In this document: piece by piece, positions 1 to 11,271 of the stretch
How positions within the stretch are numbered: the stretch's first letter is position 1
Layout: each line of letters starts with the position of its first letter
Source: Craspedostauros australis
Lineage: Eukaryota; Bacillariophyta; Bacillariophyceae; Mastogloiales; Achnanthaceae
Assembly (NCBI GenBank): GCA_026770025.1
Contig: JAMXDE010000014.1
Coordinates: 806,001-870,000 of the forward strand
Reading direction: 5' to 3'
Length of the DNA: 64,000 bases
Notes under the pieces: generated by a model
What the model was told of the DNA's origin: nothing
Databases searched by the model: none
Seen by the model: only the letters and a program-made list of their open reading frames with translations
Translations under genes and position numbers: made by a program

Positions 1-402
1 GCAGCTCTCAGATCCTTGCGATTCCTTGAACTTCGCCGGCGTGGATTGATGTCGTTGCCTGCCTTTTGTGGCGTTGCTCACAAGCACATACGTACGAGTA
101 CGAGGGCGCAGAGACCAAATGCTTGTCGTACGACTATGCTCGCACGGCGCGCAGCTCGCGGTCGTGATGTGTGACATTTGCGTGGTCGACGAGTGTATGA
201 GTGTATGTGTCTGCTCTACTCTACTCTACTCTACTATGCCGATTTACTGTCAATTACGATGCTCTTATTACTATCCTATCTCGCGTCAGATGCCGCGTCA
301 TGTTGTTGATATTTATGGATGTTGCATGAACCCAGATGGGCAAGACTTTGGGAAGAAGAGCAACGATCCGATGCCAGGGCGCGGCAGGAGGGAAGCTCAG
401 CT
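1..402. other. 3' flank, no gene seen
   Basis: Sequence downstream of the minus-strand gene ending at 403. It holds a pentamer run at 214-236 and no open frame that I can support. Confidence 0.5.
214..236. repeat. CTACT/CTCTA pentamer run
   Basis: About four and a half tandem CTCTA units. Similar pentamer stretches recur beside other genes in the window. Confidence 0.8.
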
Positions 403-1479
403 TTATTCGGCATCTCTCAGCAAATCTACCGTGTCAGGCGCAGGTCCGGAGGTAGGATTCTCTTGCAACCACCTTTCGTACATCTCCGTCCGTCGAATCG
501 TTATCGCTATCCTTGCCCGTTTCAGTTCTCGTCTGGATGACCCTGATTTCTTGGATCTTCTGGATGGAGGAGGTGGAGCAGAGTGCGGATGTGACACGGG
601 CCCACCCACGCCAGGCATTGGCATCATTGGGTTCGAGAGCATCGGCGGTGGCTGCCCCATGACTGCGTGCATGTGCGGGTGGGGATACGGCAATCGGCTC
701 ATCGCCATGGAGGAAGGATCCATCGAAGCCGTGGTGGTCGCTGTTGCCACGCTGTCCATGTCATCGAAAGCAGGCCCGGGATGCATCTGTTGGTGTATTT
801 GCTGCTGTTGTTGTTGCTGATGTTGCTGGACTTGATGCTGACCTCGCTTTGGTTCCACCGACACGTATGATGTTTGGATTCTGTTGTGTGGTGTGGACGG
901 AGAGATGCGACAGAGATGGACAAAGAGAGAGAGAGAATGAGAGCGGACGAGTGGAATCAGCGTAGAAACGTCAATGCAAGTGTTGGTGCCAGTTCGATGT
1001 CACCGAGCCGTTCGTGCAAATAACAGTATTTTTGGGAGCTAGAGACGGGGCAACCCTTCCAACACACAACAGAGCTGTCTGCCGGTGAAGTGCGTCATGT
1101 GCGATAGCACTCTACAGATATGGCGTGCAGATAGCAACCCGATGGCGCACCACAACGGCGCACGCCAATATGCAACTTACCGCACTATCGTTGCGAGCTG
1201 GGATCGTTCCAGCAAGTCAGCAGTGTCCAGTGCCGACACGATGGCTCCCTCCAGAGCTGAAAGATCGCATTCGGCGTCCACTGCCAAGAACTTTTTGGCA
1301 AGGTTGAAGTAGGCGGTGGGTCCCTTGGATGCGCTGACGGCAATAACCTGACGTTCTTGATGCTCCCCTGGGATCTGTGAAGCAGTGGCAGGCATTGCAG
1401 GAGGATTCGCGTACAATGGACCCATGTTTGCATTCGGTGGGATTGGCGTGTTCATATTCATGCTGAGATTGAGATTCAT
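403..1479 (-). CDS. Two-exon protein of unknown function, Gln/Met/Pro-rich
   Basis: I do not recognise this family. Exon 1 runs 1479-1181 and exon 2 runs 880-403. The donor is GTAAGT after ...GTGCG and the acceptor is ACAACAG. The phases match (two bases plus one) and the joined frame stays open for 258 residues. The first 50 residues are rich in Met, Asn and Pro. Residues about 55-100 look folded and contain GPTAYFNLAKKFLAVDAECD. Then come a run of glutamines, a Pro/His/Met-rich stretch and a basic C-terminal helix (SRRSKKSGSSRRELKRARIA). The composition suggests a nuclear protein, but that is inference. The start is the first ATG before the folded segment; the open frame continues upstream into sequence that looks untranslated. 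An AATAAA on the coding strand (407-402) overlaps the stop codon. Confidence 0.6.
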
Positions 1480-4456
1480 CGATGATTGTGTGATGATCAG
1501 GAGACGATACGGATGTGTGTTGTGTGTGTGAGATGGGATTATTATGAGTTCTCTGTTTGTCTCTGCAGAGGCTGCGAACATGGGGATTTGCTGCTGCTCC
1601 GTCTGTCATCCGACCGTATACCAATAGATTGATCCATGATGACGTTGTGACTTCGACCGTGTCCTTGTTGAGGGGTTGCATTGTTGTATAACTCGTACTT
1701 GTACTTGTACTTGTGCTCATACTCGCACCTACACACCTGAGAGTGCTTCGGTCTGTGCTTGGTTCTCGCAACGTGGCTCGATCACGAAGATACATGGACC
1801 ACTCTTTCACTGCAACACACCAACTCTTGTTTGCTTGTTTGTTTCTTTGATGACCTGATTCCAACTTCTGTGTGAACCAATCATTGCAAGAAGCTGTGTG
1901 GCTCCAGAGGCATGCAGTGTGGTGCGACAAGGTCATTGATAATCAGCAATTACACACAGGACAAGCAGGGAGCACCAAACACTGCACTTACTATGCTGCC
2001 TGGGTGATCAATCTGATAGGTGAAGTTGGAGATGTTTGGTGAATATTGTTATTGCTAAGTTAGTGTATCAATTGATGATTGAGTTTGGATTATGAGATGA
2101 TGATCTCTTTATTCAAATGATGGTGCCTATTGCATGGTTGCTAACATGCTGCTTGAATACCTTGTGGTTTATCTTGCAGTCTTTCCTACAACATTGCCCA
2201 AGACGGCATGTTGATTTACACAATATCCCGTGTTATTCTTGCCCTTGGGTCTTTCTTCATCTCTCCTGGTCTTGCCTAATCTTGATTTCTGTTTGATCAC
2301 ATATGGATTGATCCGTCTACGTTGACGAGGTGCATGCATCACCTCTGACAATGTTGTTCTGGATCCTAAATGTTGTTGCCACGTGCTCGATGATGCACTC
2401 GGCATTTCTAGACAGGTCAGCATACCATGACTAAAATATTATCTTTATTCCGAGGATCACAATGACCAATCCTCTGACGTCATACGATGATGTCAGTGCC
2501 TACATCAGGTTTGATGACTGTAGTGACTGAATATCAATCGCGAAATCAAGAGTCACTTGACTATGCTCTCAAATTGAGTCAAATCAGAAAACATCGCATC
2601 ACGTTTCAGTCATGGGAGATGGGTACCTAATTTCACTCTAGATGTTAATAGTCATTTGTTGATTCCTGGAGACTCCGGTTGGTCTCTTGTGAGGTGGGTG
2701 CACATATAGAGTTGTAGAGCATGCGAGTATGGTGCCCTATCAATCAAGCAACTGATGTACATGCGATAAGCTATGTGTGGACTGCATTGAGTTGGTATGT
2801 AGCTTGTCTGCAGTTGTCTGTTTTTCTTCCTTCCTTCCTTCCTTTCTTGCTTCCTTGTTTTGATGGGTTGATGGTTTGTTGATCAGATCCTCATTTGTTG
2901 TGATCGATTGAGGCCTTGATCTCCTGTCAACCCAATTGAGGAATGATGGGTTGCTATGAATATTGATGCTGGAGGAGGATACTCTTGACTACAGTCAGGG
3001 TTGGGACTCCTTGACTCAGTTGTGATGGAGAGATGAGCGATGGGCAATGAAGTGCCCCGTGTTGGGAGCCTCTGTTGTTCACTCTCCTCAGTCTCCTTGG
3101 CCTTCCTTGGTTGATGTGTTCTCTCTCCTCTTTCACTCCTTGGTCCTGTGTATCTCCTGTTGCAGCTTGCATTTTGATGTGACACGAGGCAGCCATTTGG
3201 ACGGAGGACGAACCTGGCGTGGATGTAGAGAAATTGCCCCGCAACAACAACGCGCAAAACACGACAGCGACACAGCAACAGCGGATTTTGCTTCAAGTCG
3301 TGAAACGGCCCAGACGAAAATGAGGAGATAACGTCAAATAACGCTCGCAGATGGTGGTGGATACGGTGCAACGTTACGGAATTCGACGCATTCGAGCGGA
3401 CAAACGAATTGCGTTCGATTCAGTCGATCCCTTCCTTCCGATGAGAGCTCTGGAGTCATAGAGCTCGTGCAGAGAGACATTGATGTGTGGATTGGTGCAG
3501 GGACTCGTGTCTGCGTGATACTCCTGCTTGCAATGATCCTGGTGGCGTGTTGGTGGTAATTTTGTTCTGTCGTCTTGCACCGCGCGTTGTCGCACTCTCC
3601 CTTGGGTGGAAACAGCTCGCTCGTGTTGTTTGCGCTGTTTGTGTTGTTTGTGTTGTTCGGGAGCTCTCTTTGCGTGGCGGGAGGAACGGAGAAGGCGCCC
3701 ACGGAAACGCCAGGCACCACTCCGTCCTCCTTTCGATCCGACACACTGGGCTGAGCTGAGTTGAGCCGAAGTGAAAGAGGTGATCCCACCAGAGCAGGCC
3801 TCACAGCATTGAGCGACACGCACCAACAGCAACTGACCAGCTTCCCAACTAACGAAGACGCAACGAAAGGCAGCATAAACACTGCATCAACAGCATCAAG
3901 TGCAGATACGCTGAACGCAGCAACGCCGGGAGTACTGCTTGGCACTGTTGGATCTGAAATCTCTGGATTTCCCCTGTGCCCTGTTGTCGTGACCTTTGTG
4001 TTGTTTGCTCGTTGGCTGGTTAGCTGGCTGGTCGGAGTGGATACGGCCTCTTGCAAACACAAGAGCGCAAACACAGACACAAACAAACGAGTGGAGCTCA
4101 GACGGACGACACAACCGGACCTCGTCCACACCTTCCTGCTTGGTCATCGTCGAAGTCTCTTGGGTGCACGAGCGCAAAGACCAAAGATAGATAGTGCGAC
4201 TTCCAAGCACACCGTTCCTTTGGATACCACTAACTCGCACCCGCAGCGCAGATACAAACCACAGCCTCTTGGCAGAGAAACAACCACGACTCGGTCAAGC
4301 AACCTCCGGAGCAACACTTCCGCCAACAGCTCCCACACAACATCCCAAGCATTCCCGTTTTGACGTGCACAAACGACAGGGCAGCAGCAACACAGCAGCA
4401 GCAGCAGTAAGACACAGCAGCAGTATTAAACAACAACAGCAACAGCGACTACAAAC
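1480..4456. other. 3 kb region without a supported gene
   Basis: The first part (about 1,900-2,900) reads as AT-richer and has stops in all frames. The second part (about 3,050-4,400) has overlapping open frames on both strands. The longest minus-strand frame, about 3334-4131, begins with a GTG rather than ATG and has a hydrophobic, signal-like N-terminus followed by Ser/Thr/Asn-rich sequence. The plus-strand frame at 3761-4363 is equally biased. I read this part as promoter and 5' leader of the kinase gene at 4457, with CA-rich sequence just before its ATG. A TTCC microsatellite lies near 2826-2847. Confidence 0.45.
2826..2847. repeat. (TTCC)n microsatellite
   Basis: Tandem TTCC units inside a pyrimidine-rich tract in noncoding sequence. 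Confidence 0.7.
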
Positions 4457-6141
4457 ATGGAAGATCTGGATTTCCTGGAAAACGCTTCAGCCTCGTACCT
4501 GGACATCGAGGAGAATGGCCCTCCGTCGATGCCTCTGCCGTTCGACAGGCCGGAGGTGGGCAGAGCCGTTCGGGTGGACGCCCCCGTCTTCAACCCCGTC
4601 ACCAAGCACGTCCTCAAGGTTTCCAACATCATCTACGAGCACCACGCAGATGGCAGACCTCCGGACAGAGCCTACTGGGTCGGCAAGAAGCTGAAAAAAT
4701 GCATCTTCGGAGTCGTCAAGGAATGCACCATCCTCAAATTCAGGAACGATCCGGAGACGCCCTGGGAAGTCACAGAGCACAAAGCCGCGGGAAAGATCAT
4801 GTCATGGCAGAAAATAAGAGACCTGCAGCACATCGAGGATCCGCAGAAGGAAGTGGCGGCCATGCAGTACGTCTCGCACGTCGGTCCCCACCCGCACGTC
4901 ATGGGGGTGCTGGACGTCCTTCAGGATGAGGAGTACCTCCTCCTCTTCATGCCCTTCTGCTCCTCCGGTGACCTCTTTGGCTTCGTGCAGCAGGCAGGCA
5001 GATTCCCAGAACCCATGGCCCGATACTGGTTCAAGCAAATCCTGGAGGTAAGTCACCTTCACAACATTCCTCCTCTCTCTCTCTCTCTGCTCGTGCATCC
5101 TGGCGAATCAACAAGTGCCGATGCAGGTTTCAACACGTATCTTTCGTGTCTTCGGCGTCCTCGTGTCAACACAGCGCAGCACAGCACAGTTGCGTGTACT
5201 GTGGCCGTGTTGCATTGCGTTCTCCGTCCATTCATTGTTGTCCCAACAACACAAGGCCAATCAGAATGACCCAGCAACATACTCACCGAATAGAATCTCT
5301 CCATCGTTTTGCTTCATCTCGCTTCGTCCAACCCAACCAAACCCATCACTCTGCATCACATCACTGTGCATCCCATCACATCATATCACAACCACTTCGC
5401 GTTGATTGCTCCTGCACCCTGCGACTTCATTCATGGTGTCATGACTTCCGATTCGCTCACACGACACATTGGGACCACAAATGCGTACACAAACGAACAA
5501 ACGAACGACATTCAACATCCACCACACACAACACAAACATGTACGTATACACATGCACAATTGCGATACATGTGCAGGGCCTTGCACACTTGCAAAGGAT
5601 GGGTGTTTGCCATCGAGATATGTCATTGGAAAATATCCTGGTTGACGAGTACACGACGTCAGTGGTGATTGATCTGGGAATGTGTTTGCGAGTACCATAC
5701 GACAGCGGCAGCGGCGAGGTCAGCCATGTCTCCGATGGCGGTCTCAGACGGCTCATGACGCCTCTGATACCGTGCGGGAAGCCGAACTACATTAGCCCGG
5801 AGGTGCTGCAGAGCGAGGAGCCCTTTGACGGATTCGCGATCGATTTGTGGGCAACAGGAGTCATTCTCTTCATCATGCTGGTTGGTTTGCCGCCGTGGGA
5901 ATTCGCACGGGCCGAGGATCCGCGGTACAGGATGGTCACCAAGGGGAAACTTGCGCACATGCTCAACAGCTGGCAGCGACCTGTCAGTGCGATGGCCGCC
6001 GATCTGTTGCAGAAAATGCTGATGGAAGACCCAAGACAAAGACTGTCCCTGACCGAAGTTAAAGATCACCCATGGGTCCTGGACGACGATACCAACGGCG
6101 CACCACCTGGCCCCGGCGGCGACGAAGGCTGGAGAGGTTGA
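4457..6141 (+). CDS. Divergent serine/threonine protein kinase (CAMK-like)
   Basis: Exon 1 is 4457-5047 and exon 2 is 5578-6141, giving 384 residues. The intron runs from GTAAGT to TGTGCAG in phase 0. The fold is a complete protein kinase domain. The ATP-site lysine is probably in AAGKIM. The catalytic loop is CHRDMSLENIL, and the metal-binding motif reads DLGM where DFG is usual. The activation segment ends GKPNYISPEVL. The helix F region is DLWATGVILF, and a final RQRLSLTEVKDHPWVL matches the CAMK/AMPK-type C-lobe. The glycine loop is degenerate: the expected region reads KKLKKCIFGVV, with only one glycine in place. The HRD aspartate, the DLG aspartate and a candidate lysine are all present, so activity is plausible. 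About 75 residues precede the kinase domain. The substrate is unknown. Confidence 0.88.
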
Positions 6142-6978
6142 TAGTGGCAGTGACACTGGTAGTGATGGCTCGTCCGCGTATCTTACGATGCTTTACGAAA
6201 CGGCAGGATGGTGGGTGCTTCACTGCGCCATGCAGACTTTCCCTCTGTCCAGCGCAGCCTTAGACCCTCAGAAAGGCTCCACATGTGGTGCGGTACGTAG
6301 TTGCGAAGCGTGATACGAATAATATCAATACCATACCCGTACCATATGTACAATAAAGCACAGAAACTCCCGCAGACGTTCCAAAAATATTATAGAGAGC
6401 AAGTCACCGACGATGGTAGTATATCAGCGACAGCAACAACACCAAGCACATAGTTGAATCGCAAGGACTTGCCATGCATTCCATCCATGTCGCCATTGTC
6501 GTTTGCCGTCATCGCTTTCGTCGTGTTTCATGTATGTGTCGCAGTCACTCGTCTCTCTCTCTCGAGGGAGCTGTTGTCACATCAGCAGGAGCGTAACGAA
6601 GACGAGAACGACCACGTACCATGTGTTGACATTTCGTACCGTGCACAAATAGCGAAGTAACGCAATCTCAAATATCACAGAGTAACATCAGCTCTATTGA
6701 CCTTTCATCCTAGAGTAAATACAGATGCGCATAGAGCAGAGTTGGGTGGATTAGTGGTTACACTCCGCACAGAGTAGTTCAATCGAGTAGCACTTTGTGC
6801 AATGTCGTGCGTCCGTAGCTCGTAAGTACCAGCCAGCGAGTGATTGGTTGGCAAATGGATTGGATGCGAGCGGTACTGGTGAAGAGTGCATTACTGTACC
6901 ACCATTCCAATTCGGTTTCTGATACTCTGCTATTGTACTAACTGCATGGCCAGCAGAGAACCACGATGATGCTCTGGT
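6142..6978. other. Convergent 3' region, no gene seen
   Basis: Spacer between the kinase gene (+) and the TBC/rhodanese gene (-). A polyadenylation signal for the kinase lies at 6352-6357. The short open frames here have no protein-like features. Confidence 0.5.
6352..6357 (+). promoter_or_regulatory. AATAAA polyadenylation signal
   Basis: Canonical hexamer 211 bases after the kinase stop codon, in AT-rich sequence. Confidence 0.5.
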
Positions 6979-9900
6979 TTACACCATGGTCACAGATGCA
7001 ACTCTTGGCGATTCAGCGGCAACTTCATCTCCTTCCGTACTCGAAGCCGGGTCCGCCGTAGCTGACTCCTCCTTTGTATCTTCCTTTTTCTCTTTCTTCG
7101 CGTCCTCCTTCGTCTTTTCCTTTGCATCGGTCACAGGACTCTCGGCGTTGGCTGCTTCTGGTTCGGCATCTTCCTGTTTCGTTGTTTCGTTGTCCTCGAC
7201 GGCTGCATCTTCTTCCACAACATCCTTGCCATTTTCTGCACCGTCTGGGGTTGATACTCTCGATTGATCGGCGCCAGTGCTGCTGTCGTTCTGGGCGTTG
7301 ATAGGGACTGGCGTACTTGGTTCCTCTGATGCCGGTGGGTCAGACAACTTCTCAGTTTCTGGTATCGATGTGGCTGTAGCTGCAGCTGCGACCGCGCTCG
7401 CAGCGTCCGCTTCAGCAAGGTCAGCTCCCGAAATCTCGCTCAGTGTAACTTCTGTAGTTGCTTCATCATCTTCATTCAGAGGAGGATCCACAGCAGGGGA
7501 AGCCGTAGTCGCAGCGGCGGTGGATGTGGCCGTGGCAGTATCATCAGCGGGGTTGTCGGTTGGTGCCTTAGGCTCAGACTGAGCTGGGAAATTTTGCGAC
7601 TCTTTCTCGGCTGTGTCCCTGGAAGTGTTGTTGCGCACCATCGCCATCGTGTTCTTGCGGAACTGATTGAGACCCGCAAATCGGTTTGCCATCGTGTTGG
7701 TGTTTGCGCCCTTGTCGTCACCAGCATTGGCAGCATTTGCCGTGGTAGAAGCGGAAGCGCCACTGCCGCCGCCAGCACCGGCACCACCGCCCACGCCGAC
7801 GGATAGCCTTCCAAAGCGCGCAAGTGGATTTATTGGCACGGTAGAGCCCGCTTTTGACTGGCCCGCTTTCATGGAGCTGTTAATGGCGGCACCAAAACCA
7901 CCGAAGCCGCCGAAACCGCGGCTCTTTGTCGGTGTCGTCTTTGGCGCAGCAGTCGTCGGTTGTATCGCGCTTCCCGCTGTTCCTGCACCCACTGCTGCAC
8001 TCCCTGCATCGCCATTGTCCTTTGGTGTCTGCCTTGCCTTGCTGAACATGCTTCCGAATGTATTGATGGGTGGACGTTTCATCGCCGACGAGTCTTCGGT
8101 CACCGGCTTTGGCTTTGGTTTGGATTGGCTCGGTTGACCATCCTCACCGAACTCAACCGACTCTACTTCCAGCGATCGTTCCGACTCCGTCTTTGTCAGT
8201 TGCTTCGCGGAGGCTGCCACGGCCTGGAATGGGTTGCGGAATGCGCTGTGACCCGCCTTTTGTGCCTTCTCATCATTGTCGGCAGATTCAGCCGCGTCGG
8301 TTTTGGAGTTGGCGAGTCCGTTTGAGTCGTTCGGCGGGGCCGTCTTGGCATCACCGAGGTCCTTGCTGTTCCTGTTCTTGTTCTTGAGGCTGTCCGCGTC
8401 TTTCCCCCCTTGGTGACGGAAGAATTTGTTCACCATAGATGTCTGTATGTTTGCGAGTCCGTCGGTAGCATCGGCGCTGGATCCACGACTTTCGACGTTC
8501 TTGACACCCTTCGTGAGGGCAACCATACTGGAATCGAACAGATTCTGGATCGCCCTCTGTGTCTTTGCCTTCGCGGATGCATTTGCCAATTCTTGCTGCT
8601 GCTCGTACAAGGCTTCCAACTGCCCAAAGAGCGAGACTGATGGATTGTAGTCGGTGAGCACGTTGTTTGCCCTGAGGTGGAACTCCGCCCCGTCTCGGCG
8701 CAACCACGCGTGGGCCGCGGCGAAACCTCCCTCCATGATGCTGACGAAGGGAAAGCCCTTCTTGACGAAGAAGAGGGCGCAGAGATTGTTCCGTGACTCA
8801 TCCTCCTTGATGTACTCGTGAAGTCCTTGCGTCATCTTCTGCCCGTACAGGTTTGGCAGGGTCTTGTACCCTTCTCCCATAATCACGATATGCACGGTTC
8901 CACGCAGAGGCTCAATCATCTCCTCCTGCTTCTGCAGCAAATCGGCGTCCAGAAAAGTGTCCGGGGGCAGCGCCATGGCCGTTGGGAATCGACCTTGATC
9001 CTGAGACGCCTGTTCTGGACGGCAATCGATGAGGTAGTACTTCAATGGCACGCGTTCATCACCGTCGTCGCCTGGCAACGACATCGATGATGTCGACGAC
9101 GACAGCGACGACGATGATGGCGTTGCAGTCTTCTTCATGCTGGCAGCAGCCGCTTGCTTGCTCCAGCACGTGGACTTGAGCACCTCGGCAGCCGCAACAG
9201 TTGCCACAGCACACTTGACCTTTTCGTTCTCGGGGATGACAAAGGCATCATCGTCGCGTCGCTTGCCCGAAAAGAAGTTCTTCCGCCGGTTTGTGATGCC
9301 TTGATTCATGGATGAGAGCAGGGTGCTGGTTGGTGCTGCCTTTGGTACAACCTTGGGCTTCAGCGCGGGGTTGAACCCGACACCGTACTTCGACTTGAGC
9401 TTTGCGTCGAGCACTTCGTAACGTCCCTCATAGGCTGTCATGATCTTCTCGATGTTGTTTTCCTTTCCAGGATTGTACTGTCTGTAGAATGCGACCAACC
9501 TCGCTCGCGTTAGCCGCAATCGGGCCTCGTCAGCCTTGCGTTCACGTTCCGCGTCGATGGCATCCTGCTGGGCCTTGGCCATCGCTTCTTCCTGCTGCTT
9601 CTTGTGCTCGTCGAAATCAGCCTTGCGCTTGGTGAGGCACTCCATCACGACCGTCTGCGTGAGTTCGCTCATCGATTGCATGAGAGACGACGGCGTTGCC
9701 TCCAGAATTGCAGTTGCCCGTTGCACCCAGTCCTGCACCCATGCTATGACTTCGCTTGTGTTGTCACCGGTTTCGATTGCAAACCCATCCACGTTCGCGT
9801 CATTGAATTCAGTGATGGCCACCATCGCAGCTCGGAGGTCGTCGCCCGTCAGCAGCAGCAAGCGCTCCGCATTCGATTCAAGGACCGCCAAGGTGAGGAA

Positions 9901-11271
9901 GTAATGCAGCATCGGCTTTTTGGTGGACAGCAAAGCATCCCACAGATGGATGAGATGTCGCGAGTCCATCACCGCCTCTTTGGTCCCTCTGCAATCGCCA
10001 CAGAAATTGGAGCAGATCCAACTGGCGGGGATGGTCCCTGCCTCTGCCGACGTCGGCAATGCCGTCCAGTCACACCATTGTGGCATGTACCGATCCAGAT
10101 GGAAGCAAAGGAGCGGGACGTGGTATTCAGCCAGAAGGTAGAACTCCCGCTTGAGCTTCTGACACGAGGTTGCTCTTTCTTCGGGCGTCAGTGCCATGAG
10201 AGGGCATAGATCCCGGATGGTCGTCCTCAGGATGCCAGCAGCAATAGGCTTCGCAACTCCCGTCGATAGGATGGCAGCAGCGACCGGTGGCAAGATCGGA
10301 TCCAGGAGCTTCTGGGACAGGCTCTGATTCTCGTCATCGTCACCATCGGTGGCAGCAGCAGCAGCAGAAGCATCGCCGCCCTTGGCATCGAGTATCAACT
10401 TCAATTTGCGCTTGATGCTGATCTGATACATGATGATGGAGCATAGTGCCTCTTCGCACAATCTGGCATCGCCCTTCGTGATATCTGCGACGCGACCTGA
10501 TAGCGCCTTGGAGCGTTCCTTGACCCACCCTGCGACTTTCGCATCGGCTTCTTCATCGGAGACCTTCGACTTCGCCTCCCACTGTTGAAATCTCTCCATG
10601 TCCTTGCTGCTCGCTGCTTCTTCCAACGACTTGCCGAGGACGAGGTGGCACCAAAGGTTTGGCCGCAGGCTCGTTTTGATGCTATACTTCTCCTTCCGCA
10701 AGAGTTTGCGAATCTGATCAGCAGAGACCTTCGTGGAGACCAGGGCTTCGTCCAACGTCTTGAACTGTGGTTCCTCCGGAGCTGGCGGTTCCTTGACAAC
10801 TGCAGGGGTCGGTTTCGCGCGCGTGGGAGGATTGAAGTCCGTCTCTTCATTCTCGTTCAGCAGGTCGGAGCTGTCATCCTCGTCCAGCCAGGCCAAGATC
10901 TCCTGCTGCTCCTTGTCACCAATCTTGATCTCCTTCTTCGGGCCATCCTTTGCGGGTGCGTCCGTGTCAATGTCATCAAAGATGTCGTCGTGGATCTCCT
11001 GCTGCGTCCTGGGAAGCGGCATCACGCTGGCCATCATGGCCATGTAGTCCATGTCGCCATCCGCTGCAGAGGATGATGCAGCGCCTCCTCCCGCACCCGC
11101 GCCGAACGAGAACAAGTCCGCAAGCTCGTCGTCGTCACCATCATCGCCGCCCAGGCCGAAGGAGATGATCCCCTCCTCCCCCAGCTCATCCTTCTCCGAC
11201 TCTTCAGCAGGTGATTTCTCCTCCTTGTCGTCTGTCTTTCCCTTTGTGCCAGGATCCGCCATGTTGCGCAT
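6979..11271 (-). CDS. TBC1D23-like TBC/rhodanese golgin-adaptor protein
   Basis: Single exon of 1430 residues. I start at the ATG at 11271; another in-frame ATG follows at 11262 in better context. The open frame begins further upstream but only at a GTG. After an acidic N-terminus, residues about 185-515 form a TBC-type helical region with the segment YHVPLLCFHLDRYMPQWCDW. Residues about 745-860 form a rhodanese domain (KYYLIDCRPEQ, ending FVSIMEGGFAAAHAWL). TBC followed by rhodanese is the arrangement of TBC1D23, which tethers endosome-derived vesicles to trans-Golgi golgins. As in that family, I do not see the arginine and glutamine fingers of active Rab GAPs. A motif RARLVAFYRQYNPGKENN, ending LKSKYGVGF, lies between the domains at about 593-638. 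The last 500 residues are Ala/Thr/Asp-rich and probably disordered. Confidence 0.82.
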   Translation of the reverse strand: MRNMADPGTKGKTDDKEEKSPAEESEKDELGEEGIISFGLGGDDGDDDELADLFSFGAGAGGGAASSSAADGDMDYMAMMASVMPLPRTQQEIHDDIFDDIDTDAPAKDGPKKEIKIGDKEQQEILAWLDEDDSSDLLNENEETDFNPPTRAKPTPAVVKEPPAPEEPQFKTLDEALVSTKVSADQIRKLLRKEKYSIKTSLRPNLWCHLVLGKSLEEAASSKDMERFQQWEAKSKVSDEEADAKVAGWVKERSKALSGRVADITKGDARLCEEALCSIIMYQISIKRKLKLILDAKGGDASAAAAATDGDDDENQSLSQKLLDPILPPVAAAILSTGVAKPIAAGILRTTIRDLCPLMALTPEERATSCQKLKREFYLLAEYHVPLLCFHLDRYMPQWCDWTALPTSAEAGTIPASWICSNFCGDCRGTKEAVMDSRHLIHLWDALLSTKKPMLHYFLTLAVLESNAERLLLLTGDDLRAAMVAITEFNDANVDGFAIETGDNTSEVIAWVQDWVQRATAILEATPSSLMQSMSELTQTVVMECLTKRKADFDEHKKQQEEAMAKAQQDAIDAERERKADEARLRLTRARLVAFYRQYNPGKENNIEKIMTAYEGRYEVLDAKLKSKYGVGFNPALKPKVVPKAAPTSTLLSSMNQGITNRRKNFFSGKRRDDDAFVIPENEKVKCAVATVAAAEVLKSTCWSKQAAAASMKKTATPSSSSLSSSTSSMSLPGDDGDERVPLKYYLIDCRPEQASQDQGRFPTAMALPPDTFLDADLLQKQEEMIEPLRGTVHIVIMGEGYKTLPNLYGQKMTQGLHEYIKEDESRNNLCALFFVKKGFPFVSIMEGGFAAAHAWLRRDGAEFHLRANNVLTDYNPSVSLFGQLEALYEQQQELANASAKAKTQRAIQNLFDSSMVALTKGVKNVESRGSSADATDGLANIQTSMVNKFFRHQGGKDADSLKNKNRNSKDLGDAKTAPPNDSNGLANSKTDAAESADNDEKAQKAGHSAFRNPFQAVAASAKQLTKTESERSLEVESVEFGEDGQPSQSKPKPKPVTEDSSAMKRPPINTFGSMFSKARQTPKDNGDAGSAAVGAGTAGSAIQPTTAAPKTTPTKSRGFGGFGGFGAAINSSMKAGQSKAGSTVPINPLARFGRLSVGVGGGAGAGGGSGASASTTANAANAGDDKGANTNTMANRFAGLNQFRKNTMAMVRNNTSRDTAEKESQNFPAQSEPKAPTDNPADDTATATSTAAATTASPAVDPPLNEDDEATTEVTLSEISGADLAEADAASAVAAAATATSIPETEKLSDPPASEEPSTPVPINAQNDSSTGADQSRVSTPDGAENGKDVVEEDAAVEDNETTKQEDAEPEAANAESPVTDAKEKTKEDAKKEKKEDTKEESATADPASSTEGDEVAAESPRVASVTMV

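Noticed and set aside
3334-4131. Minus-strand 265-residue frame with a signal-like N-terminus
   Set aside because: It begins at GTG, overlaps equally long frames on the other strand and lies in the leader of the kinase gene; composition is low complexity.
6745-6810. Sequence resembling a tRNA D-arm (GGATTAGTGGTTA)
   Set aside because: There is no T-arm at the right distance and no acceptor pairing.
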